This document shows, one piece after another, positions 35,201 through 48,900 of a DNA stretch of 64,000 bases (its first letter is position 1; every line of letters starts with the position of its first letter). The DNA is taken from assembly GCA_963514095.1 (NCBI GenBank), contig OY741265.1, positions 1,267,621 through 1,331,620 on the forward strand, read 5' to 3'. The notes beneath the pieces are model-generated. The model was given only the letters and a program-made list of their open reading frames with translations, had not been told where the DNA came from and ran no database searches. The DNA is from Eutrigla gurnardus. Taxonomy: Eukaryota; Chordata; Actinopteri; Perciformes; Triglidae. The translations under genes and the position numbers were made by a program.

Positions 35201-36593
35201 TATGTGTTTCAGTACTGTGTGTGTGCGCTCAGTGTGAGCTGCAGGTGTGTGTTGTCCATTATGAGGTAAAACAAAGACCCTCGCTGTCGGGCTGTGCTCT
35301 GATTGGCTGCTGCGTGTCTGACAGGAAGAAGCGCAGCCGCAGCCGCGATCGGAGGCGGAGCCGCGACAGGAAGCCCAGCCGGAGCGGCGAGCGTAAGAGC
35401 AGCCGCAGCAGAGACAAGAGAAGAAGTCGCAGCAGAGAGCGTCGCAGCAGCAGAGAGAGGGGGGGGCGCTACAGAGACCACCACCAGCAGCAGTGAGTAG
35501 CTCTGGAGATCAGCAGAGGAAACCTGCTGCTTTAAGAAAAAGGAACATTCTGGAGGATGTTATGAGGTGGCACGCTGGGATTTCATCATAAAAGCCCTCT
35601 GAGCGCTTTCAAAAACATTTTCACTCAAATATGATTTTAAAAAGTCAACGACGGACATTCGAAGTGTCGAATGTTAAAGAATTACATTCGGTGTTTGTAT
35701 TAACTGGTGAAATGAGATATAAAAGCCTGTTTATAAGATTAAAAAAAGATAAATGTTTCTATATTTCCAGAACAGCAGAAACTGACTGTGCTTGTTGTGT
35801 TTTTAGCCGCCGGCGATCAAAGAGTAAGAGTCCCATCAGGAAGGAGAAGAGTCCCATCAGGTGAGTGACTGGGTTTGTTTGCGACGGCAGCACATGCAGA
35901 AGTGTGCGACGGATTCTGATTGGTTGTCTGTGTGTGCAGGCAGCCCATAGATAACCTGACTGCAGAGGAGCGGGATGCCCGGACAGTGTTCTGTATGCAG
36001 CTGGCCGCCAGGATAAGATCTCGTGACCTGGAGGATTTCTTCTCTGCCGTGGGGAAGGTAAACGCTGCTGCTGCTTCACAATAAAAGCCTGTGTGCGTAT
36101 TTAATAAACATGAACCTGAAACCTGGTCCAGAACTACAAAGCAGCATTTGCATTAAGCGAGGTCACTTCAGGATTAAACCCAGGTTTTTTTTTTTTTTTT
36201 AGTCCAATGACTGGTTCACTTCTTACCATGTGTTACCATGGTAACACCTAACCTGCAGATCAGCTCGTACAAAAGCAGCGCCTACTGCCCAGTCAAAGCT
36301 CTGTGCACGGATTGTTATTTATATCGGACATTTCAATAGAAAAGCTGTGAAATGTCTGTGATTCAGAAGGACTGATGGTGGTGAGGGTGGTTGCCATGGT
36401 AATGTTGGTTGCCGTGGTAACCGCTGCTGTCCCTCCGCAGGTTCGGGATGTGAGGATGATCTCTGACAGGAACTCCCACAGGTCGAAGGGCATCGCCTAC
36501 ATCGAGTTTGTGGAGGCCAGCTCAGTTCCCCTGGCCATCGGCCTGACGGGGCAAAGGCTGCTGGGAGTTCCCATCATCGTACAGGCCTCGCAG

Positions 36594-36641
<48 letters not shown>

Positions 36642-38626
36642 AAATACCTACACCAACTCATCAATCAGCTTTCATTACATCCTGACGCTGTGCACGCTGA
36701 CCTGCTGTCACGGTGTGTGTGTGTGTGTGTGTGCAGGCAGAGAAGAACCGAGCAGCAGCAGCAGCCGCTGCCGCCAACAACCTGCAAAAGGGAACATCGG
36801 GACCGATGAGGCTCTACATCGGCTCTCTGCACTTCAACATCACAGAGGAGATGCTGAGAGGAATCTTTGAACCGTTTGGACGGGTGAGACGCATGCTCTC
36901 TCACACACGGACACAGACACACACACACACAGGTGAAGTTGGTGTGTGACCGGTGGTTTGTGTTTGTTGTCCTTACAGATTGAGAACATCCAGCTGATGA
37001 TGGACAGTGAGACGGGACAATCTAAAGGTTACGGCTTCATCACTGTGAGTTATTGTCTTGATTAGCATCCGTCATAACCAATTACTGATTATGGATCAGC
37101 TTATATTCATCTTTCTGTCTATAACATATCAGAAGTGTCCATCACAGCATCTCAGAGTCCACTGTGATGTCTTCAGAGGACAAAGACGACACACCTGCGT
37201 GTACCTGTCCTGTTACCTCACACCGTCACACTGACCTGTCTGTCTCTCTCAGTTTGCAGATGCAGAGTGTGCAAAGAAAGCTCTGGAGCAGCTAAATGGC
37301 TTCGAGCTGGCGGGCCGGCCCATGAAGGTGGGCAACGTGACGGAGCGGACTGACGTGTCCTCCGCCTCATTCCTCGACAGCGACGAGCTCGAACGCACCG
37401 GCATCGACCTCGGGACCACGGGACGCCTGCACCTGATGGCACGGCTCGCTGAGGGTGAGACACCGCATTCTGCATTCAACATCTGCCTGTCGACACAGCT
37501 GTGACATCCGTGTGTGTTGTGTGTGTGTGAGCAGGTACAGGTCTACAGATGCCGCCTGCTGCTCAGCAGGCTCTGCAGATGAGCGGAGCAATTGCTTTCG
37601 GAGCCATGGCTGCTGTTTCAGGTACACATACACACCTGCTTCATCTCCATGGAAACCAGCTGATTACCAGTTTTAGTTCTGTCAGAGAGATGGAACATAT
37701 TGGTACATGAGTTTCAACTTTACGCGCATTGCAAACATGCAGCACAACTAAACGGCCCCTTCCACCCGGCCCCGTCCAGATATAGATTTAAATACAGTTT
37801 TGAATGTGTTTCAGCTGCCATGAATCCAGGTCTCAACATGAACCCAGCTGGTATGAGTCTTCCTGTTCAACCGCTCGCCACCCACTGCTTCCAGCTGTCC
37901 AACATGTTCAACCCCAACAGGTAGGCACACACCTGTCTGTCTCCACACCTGTCTGTCTCTACACCTGTCTGTCTCTACACCTGCAGTAGTACTACTGCAG
38001 TATTGGTTAAGTACACACAAGTACTCTGCCCGTGGGTACTCTTCATGGTTTCTACTTGTATTTCCATTCAGCTGTTGATTTGTTTTAAGTTGTGCGGGTC
38101 GATTCCAGTTTTGTAAACTTTATTTAAAAGGTCTCATTGTGTGTTCAGTGAGGATGCTCCTGGTTGGGAGATGGATATCCAGCATGATGTCATAGAGGAG
38201 TGTAGCAAACACGGAGGAGTCGTTCACATCTACATCGACAAGAACTCTGCCGAGGTACACATGACCTCTGACCTCACCGCTTCAAACTGTTTTACAGTGT
38301 GTGTGTCTGTGATACCTTAACCTGTGAGTGCGTGACCTTTGACCTCTGCTGGCTTTCAGGGAAACGTTTACGTCAAGTGTCCATCGATCCCCGCTGCCAT
38401 GGCTGCCGTCAACGCTCTACATGGACGATACTTTGCTGGTAAGAGGGCCTGTCACATGACGCCTGTGCTCTGTGCTGTTGACCAATCAGAGAGCAGCTGT
38501 GATGTCTCATCTGTTGTTTCAGGTAAGATGATCACAGCGGCGTATGTTCCCTTGCCCACCTACCACAACCTGTTCCCAGCGTCCGCCACCGCCACACTGC
38601 CGCTGGCCCCGCCCCTGCGTCGGTGA
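32208..38626 (+). CDS. rbm39: RNA-binding protein 39 (CAPER-alpha-like splicing factor)
   Basis: Coding exons 32208-32258 (exon from 32196), 33589-33638, 35325-35492, 35807-35860, 35940-36057, 36441-36593, 36737-36883, 36979-37044, 37253-37454, 37535-37621, 37815-37920, 38149-38254, 38360-38438 and 38523-38626 join in frame to 496 residues (human 530). Start MADDLDIEAMLDAPYRK. Then an Arg/Ser domain (about residues 35-107), RRM1 (TVFCMQLAARIRSRDLEDFF, about 121-196), RRM2 (MRLYIGSLHFNITEEMLRGI, about 218-292), and a C-terminal UHM-type RRM (VIEECSKHGGVVHIYIDKNS, MITAAYVPLPTYHNLF). It acts in the nucleus in 3' splice-site recognition with U2AF65-type partners and as a coactivator. The segment corresponding to the human FNSAIRGKIGLPHS stretch is absent and the exon 10-11 linker is Met/Asn-rich. 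Teleosts have two copies; which one this is was not decided. Confidence 0.95.
32290..32582. repeat. ~60-bp tandem repeat in rbm39 intron 2
   Basis: Five to six diverged copies of a unit containing TCTACTGCTCCTCACATAGA, ACCACATCTGGCC and GGTCCCATCAGG. The 74- and 114-residue frames across it are by-products. Confidence 0.8.
33639..35324. other. rbm39 intron 3, mostly unassigned
   Basis: No coding exon recognised. A possible diverged transposon is suggested by CCGGTTTCACCGGTTTGG near 34470 and ACCGGTTTGAAAATG near 35158, but the ends do not pair clearly. Confidence 0.35.
36596..36640. repeat. (AC)n microsatellite in rbm39
   Basis: Starts 3 bases after the donor of the RRM1 exon (end 36593). 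A second GT tract (36714-36734) lies immediately before the next acceptor, so this 143-bp intron is bounded by CA and TG repeats that could pair. Confidence 0.85.
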
Positions 38627-38944
38627 CTCACCAACAACGCTGCCCTCTGATTGGACATTGGACTTTTATCTCCTCCTCTCCTGTTGGCCCACAGGGACGA
38701 GCCAGTTTCTCTTCTGTTCATCAGGTCTGAGACGCAGGATGCTGTTTGTTTCCTTCCTGTTTACTTCCTGTTCATTCTCATTAGCATTTCTGGACGTGGC
38801 CCGTTTCGAGTGTCGTCCAGTGATTGAGCTCTGTGAGCTGTGAGGAGGTTGGCTGATAGTGAAGATTGTCAGCTGATTGGTTGGTTTGAAGCTGTCAGGT
38901 ATTTAAGTGTTTTGTAATCAAGAATTAATTTTGTAAGATCCTTT

Positions 38945-38950
38945 ATTAAA
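38945..38950 (+). terminator. Polyadenylation signal ATTAAA for rbm39
   Basis: ATTAAA 319 bp after the rbm39 stop, followed by a T/G-rich stretch (CTTATTTTGAAG, TGCTGTGTCTT). A variant hexamer, so moderate confidence. Confidence 0.5.
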
Positions 38951-39190
38951 TCTTATTTTGAAGTCACTGACAGCTGCTGTGTCTTATTCTGTTACGCTCC
39001 GAGAGAATACTGCGTTCTGATTGGCTCCTACCAGGACATGAGCCTCAGTGAGGTTCAGACTAATGGAAATTTCCCTCAGTCCCTAAAGACTCCCCCTGAG
39101 TGCGAAGCCTTAAATCTTTTAGTGTCTGACACGTGCACTAGAGCCAAGTGCACGTCTCTGCTTTAAGTCACATATTGTCACTGTTGCCAC

Positions 39191-39645
39191 TAGTGGTCGA
39201 CCACTGATTATCACCGATGAATCGGTGTTAATGTCATTTTTAGATGATCGGCATCCGCCAATGCCTGCGCTCACGAGGCGGATAAACAAAAATATCTGCA
39301 GACACATCTGTGCACAACACTCTGCTTGCCGCCGGCTCGTGAGCTGCTGGCCCCGCCAGCCATCTTGTAGTATTGTAGTAAATGGAGAGTCCGCTCCACT
39401 CGCCGCCGGCCCCGCTGAAGTGAATCAGCACCCAGAGTCTGAAGTGAGGTCCCACCACTGATCTGTAAGAGCTCTGCAGCGTCGATGGGTCACGCCCCTA
39501 ATAGCAATTTTGTGCCTCATTTGTTATTATTACTTCACGGTTCTTTACTTCACGTGCACAGATGAGATGTAACGTAAAACATGATAACAAAAACATATCG
39601 GCATTATAGATCGGCCATTGAAAAACCCATATCGGTCGACCACTA
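39191..39645. mobile_element. hAT-type MITE with perfect 8-bp target duplication
   Basis: Terminal repeats TAGTGGTCGACC and GGTCGACCACTA are flanked by GTTGCCAC at 39183-39190 and 39646-39653. The element is 455 bp with CCGATGAATCGG-like subterminal repeats and no coding capacity. It lies between the convergent 3' ends of rbm39 and the phosphatase gene. Confidence 0.9.
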
Positions 39646-39879
39646 GTTGCCACTGTTCTGTTGTATGTCCTGGTTGTTTCTTTTTACTCCCTCTGGGATA
39701 AATACTTATTATTTATTTAAGACAGTTCGTCTTGCATATTAAGTTCAAGCAAAATTTTAAATAAAAAAGTCATCATCCAAATGAAATAATTATCTGTATT
39801 GCTGAGGCCTAACGTTTTCATTGAACAACTTCTATTCTTTTTGTGTACACGATGAAGAACAAATAACTTCAACCAAAAC

Positions 39880-39885
39880 TTTATT
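39880..39885 (-). terminator. Polyadenylation signal AATAAA for the phosphatase gene
   Basis: TTTATT on the plus strand, 89 bp beyond the stop codon on the minus strand. Confidence 0.6.
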
Positions 39886-39973
39886 TGAAGTCAAAGAGCT
39901 ACAGAAAGGGAGGACAGACGTAAAAAAGTTCAGAGTAAAAACACAACCGGTTACTAATTTGTCAGTGAGCCGG

Positions 39974-42900
39974 TTAAAGGTCGGGCTCGTTCAGGTGGAT
40001 GACGGTGATGGTGATGTCATCGCGGTACCTCCTGGCCAGCTCCGTTGGCAGGCTCAGCATCTTGGCCAAACGGTTTGGTGCCACCGCTCCGTACCCATCA
40101 TCCCCCAGGGCGTGGCGGAGCAGGTGGGTGGCGGCGTTCTGGTCCTCCAGCACTGACAGAACCTGCCCCTTCCTCTGCAGCAGGAGGCGCTGCAGGCTGC
40201 CTAGTGTCATGCCCATGCTGGGAACTATGGGTCTCTGCTGCTGAAGGCCTGTACGGCAACAAACCACTTCCACTGTTTACACGTCCGCTGATGTCATCAT
40301 TAACATTTAAACTGCTTTTAATTTACACAAACTACTGTCATCATTTACACTTCAGCTGCTTTTAATTTACACTTCAACTACTGTTATCATTAACACTTCA
40401 ACTACTGATATCATTTACACTTTAACTACTGTTATCATTAACACTTCAACTGCTGATATCATTAACACTTCAACTACTGCTATCATTTACACTTCAACTA
40501 CTGATATAATTTACACTTCAACTACTGATATCATTTACACTTCAACTACTGATATCATTACACTTCAACTACTGATATCATTACACTTCAACTACTGTTA
40601 TCATTACACTTCAACTACTGATATCATTACACTTCAACTACTGATATCATTACACTTCAACTGCTGATATCATTTACACTTCAACTGCTGATATCATTTA
40701 CACTTCAACTACTGTTATCATTACACTTCAACTACTGATATCATTTACACTTCAACTACTATTATCATTACACTTCAACTACTGTTATCATTTACACTTC
40801 AACTACTGCTATCATTACACTTCAACTACTGATATCATTACACTTCAACTACTGCTATCATTTACACTTCAACTACTGTTATCATTTACACTTCAACTAC
40901 TGTTATCATTTACACTTCAACTACTGCTATCATTTACACTTCAACTACTGTTATCATTTACACTTCAACTACTGCTATCATTTACACTTCAACTACTGCT
41001 ATCATTTACACTTCAACTACTGCTATCATTTACACTTCAACTACTGCTATCATTTACACTTCAACTACTGCTATCATTTACACTTCAACTACTGCTATCA
41101 TTTACACTTCAACTACTGCTATCATTTACACTTCACCTACTATTATCATTTACACTTCAACTACTGTTATAATTTACACTTCAACTACTGCTATAATTTA
41201 CACTTCAACTACTGTTATCATTTACACTTCAACTACTGTTATCATTTACACTTCAACTACTGTTATCATTTACACTTCAACTACTGTTATCATTACACTT
41301 CAACTACTGATATCATTTACAATTCAACTGCTATCATTTACAATTCAACTGCTGTTATCATTACACTTCAACTACTGATATAATTTACACTTCAACTACT
41401 GCTATCAACACTTCAACTACTGATATCATTTACACTTCAACTACTGCTATCATTTACACTTCAACTGCTGCTATCATTTACACTTCAACTACTTCATTAC
41501 ACTTCAACTACTGATATAATTTACACTTCAACTACTGTTATCATTACACTTCAACTACTGATATAATTTACACTTCAACTACTGCTATCATTAACACTTC
41601 AACTGCTGCTATCATTTACACTTCAACTACTTCATTACACTTCAACTACTGATATAATTTACACTTCAACTACTGTTATCATTACACTTCAACTACTGAT
41701 ATAATTTACACTTCAACTACTGCTATCATTTACACTTCAACTACTTCATTACACTTCAACTACTGATATAATTTACACTTCAACTACTGTTATCATTACA
41801 CTTCAACTACTGATATAATTTACACTTCAACTACTTCATTACACTTCAACTACTGATATAATTTACACTTCAACTGCTGCTATCATTTACACTTCAACTA
41901 CTTCATTACACTTCAACTACTGATATAATTTACACTTCAACTGCTGCTATCATTTACACTTCAACTACTTCATTACACTTCAACTACTGATATAATTTAC
42001 ACTTCAACTACTGTTATCATTACACTTCAACTACTGATATAATTTACACTTCAACTACTGCTATCATTAACACTTCAACTACTGCTATCATTTACACTTC
42101 AACTACTGCTATCATTTACACTTCAACTACTGATATAATTTACACTTCAACTACTGATATAATTAACACTTCAACTACTGCTATCATTTACACTTCAACT
42201 ACTGTTATCATTTACACTTCAACTACTGTTATCATTACACTTCAACTACTGATATAATTTACACTTAAACTACTGTTATCATTACACTTCAACTACTGAT
42301 ATAATTTACACTTCAACTACTGATATAATTTACACTTCAACTACTGATATCATTTACACTTCAACTACTGATATAATTACACTTCAACTACTGATATCAT
42401 TTACAATTCAACTACTGATATCATTTACAATTCAACTGCTGCTATCATTTACAATTCAACTGCTGCTATCATTTACACTTCAACTACTGATATCATTTAG
42501 ACTTCAACTACTGCTATCATTTACACTTCAACTACTGCTATCATTTACACTTCAACTACTGCTATCATTTACACTTCAACTACTGTTATCATTTACACTT
42601 CAACTACTGCTATCATTTACACTTCAAGTAGTGCTATCATTTACACTTCAACTACTGTTATCATTTACACTTCAACTACTGTTATCATTACACTTCAACT
42701 ACTGATATAATTTACACTTCAACTACTGATATCATTTACACTTCAACTACTGATATAATTTACACTTCAACTACTGATATCATTTACAATTCAACTACTG
42801 ATATCATTTACAATTCAACTACTGATATCATTTACAATTCAACTGCTGCTATCATTTACACTTCAACTACTGATATCATTTAGACTTCAACTACTGCTAT

Positions 42901-45900
42901 CATTTACACTTCAACTACTGCTATCATTTACACTTCAACTACTGTTATCATTTACACTTCAACTACTGCTATCATTTACACTTCAAGTACTGCTATCATT
43001 TACACTTCAACTACTGCTATCATTAACACTTCAACTACTGTTATCATTACACTTCAACTACTGTTATCATTTACACTTCAACTACTGTTGTCATTTACAC
43101 TTCAACTACTGCTATCATTTACACTTCAACTACTGCTATCATTTACACTTCAACTACTGTTATCATTTACACTTCAACTACTGCTATAATTTACACTTCA
43201 ACTACTGTTATCATTTACACTTCAACTACTGTTATCATTACACTTCAACTACTGTTATCATTTACACTTCAACTACTGTTATCATTACACTTCAACTACT
43301 GTTATCATTTACACTTCAACTACTGTTATCATTTACACTTCAACTACTGTTATCATTACACTTCAACTACTGATATCATTTACAATTCAACTGCTATCAT
43401 TTACAATTCAACTGCTGTTATCATTACACTTCAACTACTGTTATCATTACACTTCAACTACTGATATAATTTACACTTCAACTACTGCTATCAACACTTC
43501 AACTACTGATATCATTTACACTTCAACTACTGCTATCATTTACACTTCAACTGCTGCTATCATTTACACTTCAACTACTTCATTACACTTCAACTACTGA
43601 TATAATTTACACTTCAACTACTGTTATCATTACACTTCAACTACTGATATAATTTACACTTCAACTACTGCTATCATTAACACTTCAACTACTGCTATCA
43701 TTTACACTTCAACTACTGCTATCATTACACTTCAACTACTGATATAATTTACACTTCAACTACTGCTATCAACACTTCAACTACTGATATCATTTACACT
43801 TCAACTACTGCTATCATTTACACTTCAACTGCTGCTATCATTTACACTTCAACTACTTCATTACACTTCAACTACTGATATAATTTACACTTCAACTACT
43901 GTTATCATTACACTTCAACTACTGATATAATTTACACTTCAACTACTGCTATCATTAACACTTCAACTACTGCTATCATTTACACTTCAACTACTGTTAT
44001 CATTAACACTTCAACTGCTGATATCATTAACACTTCAACTACTGCTATCATTTACACTTCAACTACTGATATAATTTACACTTCAACTACTGATATCATT
44101 TACACTTCAACTACTGATATCATTACACTTCAACTACTGATATCATTACACTTCAACTACTGTTATCATTACACTTCAACTACTGATATCATTACACTTC
44201 AACTACTGATATCATTACACTTCAACTGCTGATATCATTTACACTTCAACTGCTGATATCATTTACACTTCAACTACTGTTATCATTACACTTCAACTAC
44301 TGATATCATTTACACTTCAACTACTATTATCATTACACTTCAACTACTGTTATCATTTACACTTCAACTACTGCTATCATTACACTTCAACTACTGATAT
44401 CATTACACTTCAACTACTGCTATCATTTACACTTCAACTACTGTTATCATTTACACTTCAACTACTGCTATCATTTACACTTCAACTACTGTTATCATTT
44501 ACACTTCAACTACTGTTATCATTTACACTTCAACTACTGCTATCATTTACACTTCAACTACTGCTATCATTTACACTTCAACTACTGCTATCATTTACAC
44601 TTCAACTACTGCTATCATTTACACTTCAACTACTGCTATCATTTACACTTCAACTACTGCTATCATTTACACTTCAACTACTGCTATCATTTACACTTCA
44701 CCTACTATTATCATTTACACTTCAACTACTGTTATAATTTACACTTCAACTACTGCTATAATTTACACTTCAACTACTGTTATCATTTACACTTCAACTA
44801 CTGTTATCATTTACACTTCAACTACTGTTATCATTTACACTTCAACTACTGTTATCATTACACTTCAACTACTGATATCATTTACAATTCAACTGCTATC
44901 ATTTACAATTCAACTGCTGTTATCATTACACTTCAACTACTGTTATCATTACACTTCAACTACTGATATAATTTACACTTCAACTACTGCTATCAACACT
45001 TCAACTACTGATATCATTTACACTTCAACTACTGCTATCATTTACACTTCAACTGCTGCTATCATTTACACTTCAACTACTTCATTACACTTCAACTACT
45101 GATATAATTTACACTTCAACTACTGTTATCATTACACTTCAACTACTGATATAATTTACACTTCAACTACTGCTATCATTAACACTTCAACTGCTGCTAT
45201 CATTTACACTTCAACTACTTCATTACACTTCAACTACTGATATAATTTACACTTCAACTACTGTTATCATTACACTTCAACTACTGATATAATTTACACT
45301 TCAACTACTGCTATCATTTACACTTCAACTGCTGCTATCATTTACACTTCAACTACTTCATTACACTTCAACTACTGATATAATTTACACTTCAACTACT
45401 GTTATCATTACACTTCAACTACTGATATAATTTACACTTCAACTACTGCTATCATTAACACTTCAACTACTGCTATCATTTACACTTCAACTACTGCTAT
45501 CATTTACACTTCAACTACTGATATAATTTACACTTCAACTACTGATATAATTAACACTTCAACTACTGCTATCATTTACACTTCAACTACTGTTATCATT
45601 TACACTTCAACTACTGTTATCATTACACTTCAACTACTGATATAATTTACACTTAAACTACTGTTATCATTACACTTCAACTACTGATATAATTTACACT
45701 TCAACTACTGATATAATTTACACTTCAACTACTGATATCATTTACACTTCAACTACTGATATAATTACACTTCAACTACTGATATCATTTACAATTCAAC
45801 TACTGATATCATTTACAATTCAACTGCTGCTATCATTTACAATTCAACTGCTGCTATCATTTACACTTCAACTACTGATATCATTTAGACTTCAACTACT

Positions 45901-48900
45901 GCTATCATTTACACTTCAACTACTGCTATCATTTACACTTCAACTACTGCTATCATTTACACTTCAACTACTGTTATCATTTACACTTCAACTACTGCTA
46001 TCATTTACACTTCAAGTAGTGCTATCATTTACACTTCAACTACTGTTATCATTTACACTTCAACTACTGTTATCATTACACTTCAACTACTGATATAATT
46101 TACACTTCAACTACTGATATCATTTACACTTCAACTACTGATATAATTTACACTTCAACTACTGATATCATTTACAATTCAACTACTGATATCATTTACA
46201 ATTCAACTACTGATATCATTTACAATTCAACTGCTGCTATCATTTACACTTCAACTACTGATATCATTTAGACTTCAACTACTGCTATCATTTACACTTC
46301 AACTACTGCTATCATTTACACTTCAACTACTGTTATCATTTACACTTCAACTACTGCTATCATTTACACTTCAAGTACTGCTATCATTTACACTTCAACT
46401 ACTGCTATCATTAACACTTCAACTACTGTTATCATTACACTTCAACTACTGTTATCATTTACACTTCAACTACTGTTGTCATTTACACTTCAACTACTGC
46501 TATCATTTACACTTCAACTACTGCTATCATTTACACTTCAACTACTGTTATCATTTACACTTCAACTACTGCTATAATTTACACTTCAACTACTGTTATC
46601 ATTTACACTTCAACTACTGTTATCATTACACTTCAACTACTGTTATCATTTACACTTCAACTACTGTTATCATTACACTTCAACTACTGTTATCATTTAC
46701 ACTTCAACTACTGTTATCATTTACACTTCAACTACTGTTATCATTACACTTCAACTACTGATATCATTTACAATTCAACTGCTATCATTTACAATTCAAC
46801 TGCTGTTATCATTACACTTCAACTACTGTTATCATTACACTTCAACTACTGATATAATTTACACTTCAACTACTGCTATCAACACTTCAACTACTGATAT
46901 CATTTACACTTCAACTACTGCTATCATTTACACTTCAACTGCTGCTATCATTTACACTTCAACTACTTCATTACACTTCAACTACTGATATAATTTACAC
47001 TTCAACTACTGTTATCATTACACTTCAACTACTGATATAATTTACACTTCAACTACTGCTATCATTAACACTTCAACTACTGCTATCATTTACACTTCAA
47101 CTACTGCTATCATTACACTTCAACTACTGATATAATTTACACTTCAACTACTGCTATCAACACTTCAACTACTGATATCATTTACACTTCAACTACTGCT
47201 ATCATTTACACTTCAACTGCTGCTATCATTTACACTTCAACTACTTCATTACACTTCAACTACTGATATAATTTACACTTCAACTACTGTTATCATTACA
47301 CTTCAACTACTGATATAATTTACACTTCAACTACTGCTATCATTAACACTTCAACTACTGCTATCATTTACACTTCAACTACTGCTATCATTTACACTTC
47401 AACTACTGATATAATTTACACTTCAACTACTGATATAATTAACACTTCAACTACTGCTATCATTTACACTTCAACTACTGTTATCATTTACACTTCAACT
47501 ACTGTTATCATTACACTTCAACTACTGATATAATTTACACTTAAACTACTGTTATCATTACACTTCAACTACTGATATAATTTACACTTCAACTACTGAT
47601 ATCATTTACACTTCAACTACTGATATCATTTACACTTCAACTACTGATATAATTACACTTCAACTACTGATATCATTTACAATTCAACTACTGATATCAT
47701 TTACAATTCAACTGCTGCTATCATTTACACTTCAACTACTGATATCATTTAGACTTCAACTACTGCTATCATTTACACTTCAACTACTGCTATCATTTAC
47801 ACTTCAACTACTGCTATCATTTACACTTCAACTACTGTTATCATTTACACTTCAACTACTGCTATCATTTACACTTCAAGTACTGCTATCATTTACACTT
47901 CAACTACTGCTATCATTAACACTTCAACTACTGTTATCATTACACTTCAACTACTGTTATCATTTACACTTCAACTACTGTTGTCATTTACACTTCAACT
48001 ACTGCTATCATTTACACTTCAACTACTGCTATCATTTACACTTCAACTACTGTTATCATTTACACTTCAACTACTGCTATCATTTACACTTCAACTACTG
48101 CTATCATTTACACTTCAACTACTGCTATCATTAACACTTCAACTGCTGCTATCATTTACACTTCAACTACTTCATTACACTTCAACTACTGATATAATTT
48201 ACACTTCAACTACTGCTATCATTAACACTTCAACTACTGCTATCATTTACACTTCAACTACTGCTATCATTTACACTTCAACTACTGATATAATTTACAC
48301 TTCAACTACTGCTATCATTTACACTTCAACTACTTCATTACACTTCAACTACTGATATAATTTACACTTCAACTACTGCTATCATTAACACTTCAACTAC
48401 TGCTATCATTTACACTTCAACTACTGCTATCATTTACACTTCAACTACTGCTATCATTTACACTTCAACTACTGATATAATTTACACTTCAACTACTGAT
48501 ATAATTAACACTTCAACTACTGCTATCATTTACACTTCAACTACTGTTATCATTTACACTTCAACTACTGTTATCATTACACTTCAACTACTGATATAAT
48601 TTACACTTCAACTACTGCTATCATTTACACTTCAACTACTGATATAATTTACACTTCAACTACTGCTATCATTTACACTTCAACTACTGCTATCATTTAC
48701 ACTTCAACTACTGCTATCATTTACACTTCAACTACTGTTATCATTTACACTTCAACTACTGTTATCATTTACACTTTAACTGCTGTCATTTTCATGTAAA
48801 TGAGAAAGCAGTTGAAGTGTAAATGAAGAAGGCGGTTATCGAGGATCCTGGTTCTCTTACCCGCCAAGTGTTCCCCAACCAGCTGTACGACCGCCTGTCG

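Noticed and set aside
40288..48786. Possible CRISPR-like array
   Set aside because: Units are contiguous with no unique spacers, the genome is eukaryotic, and no cas genes are present; it is a satellite.
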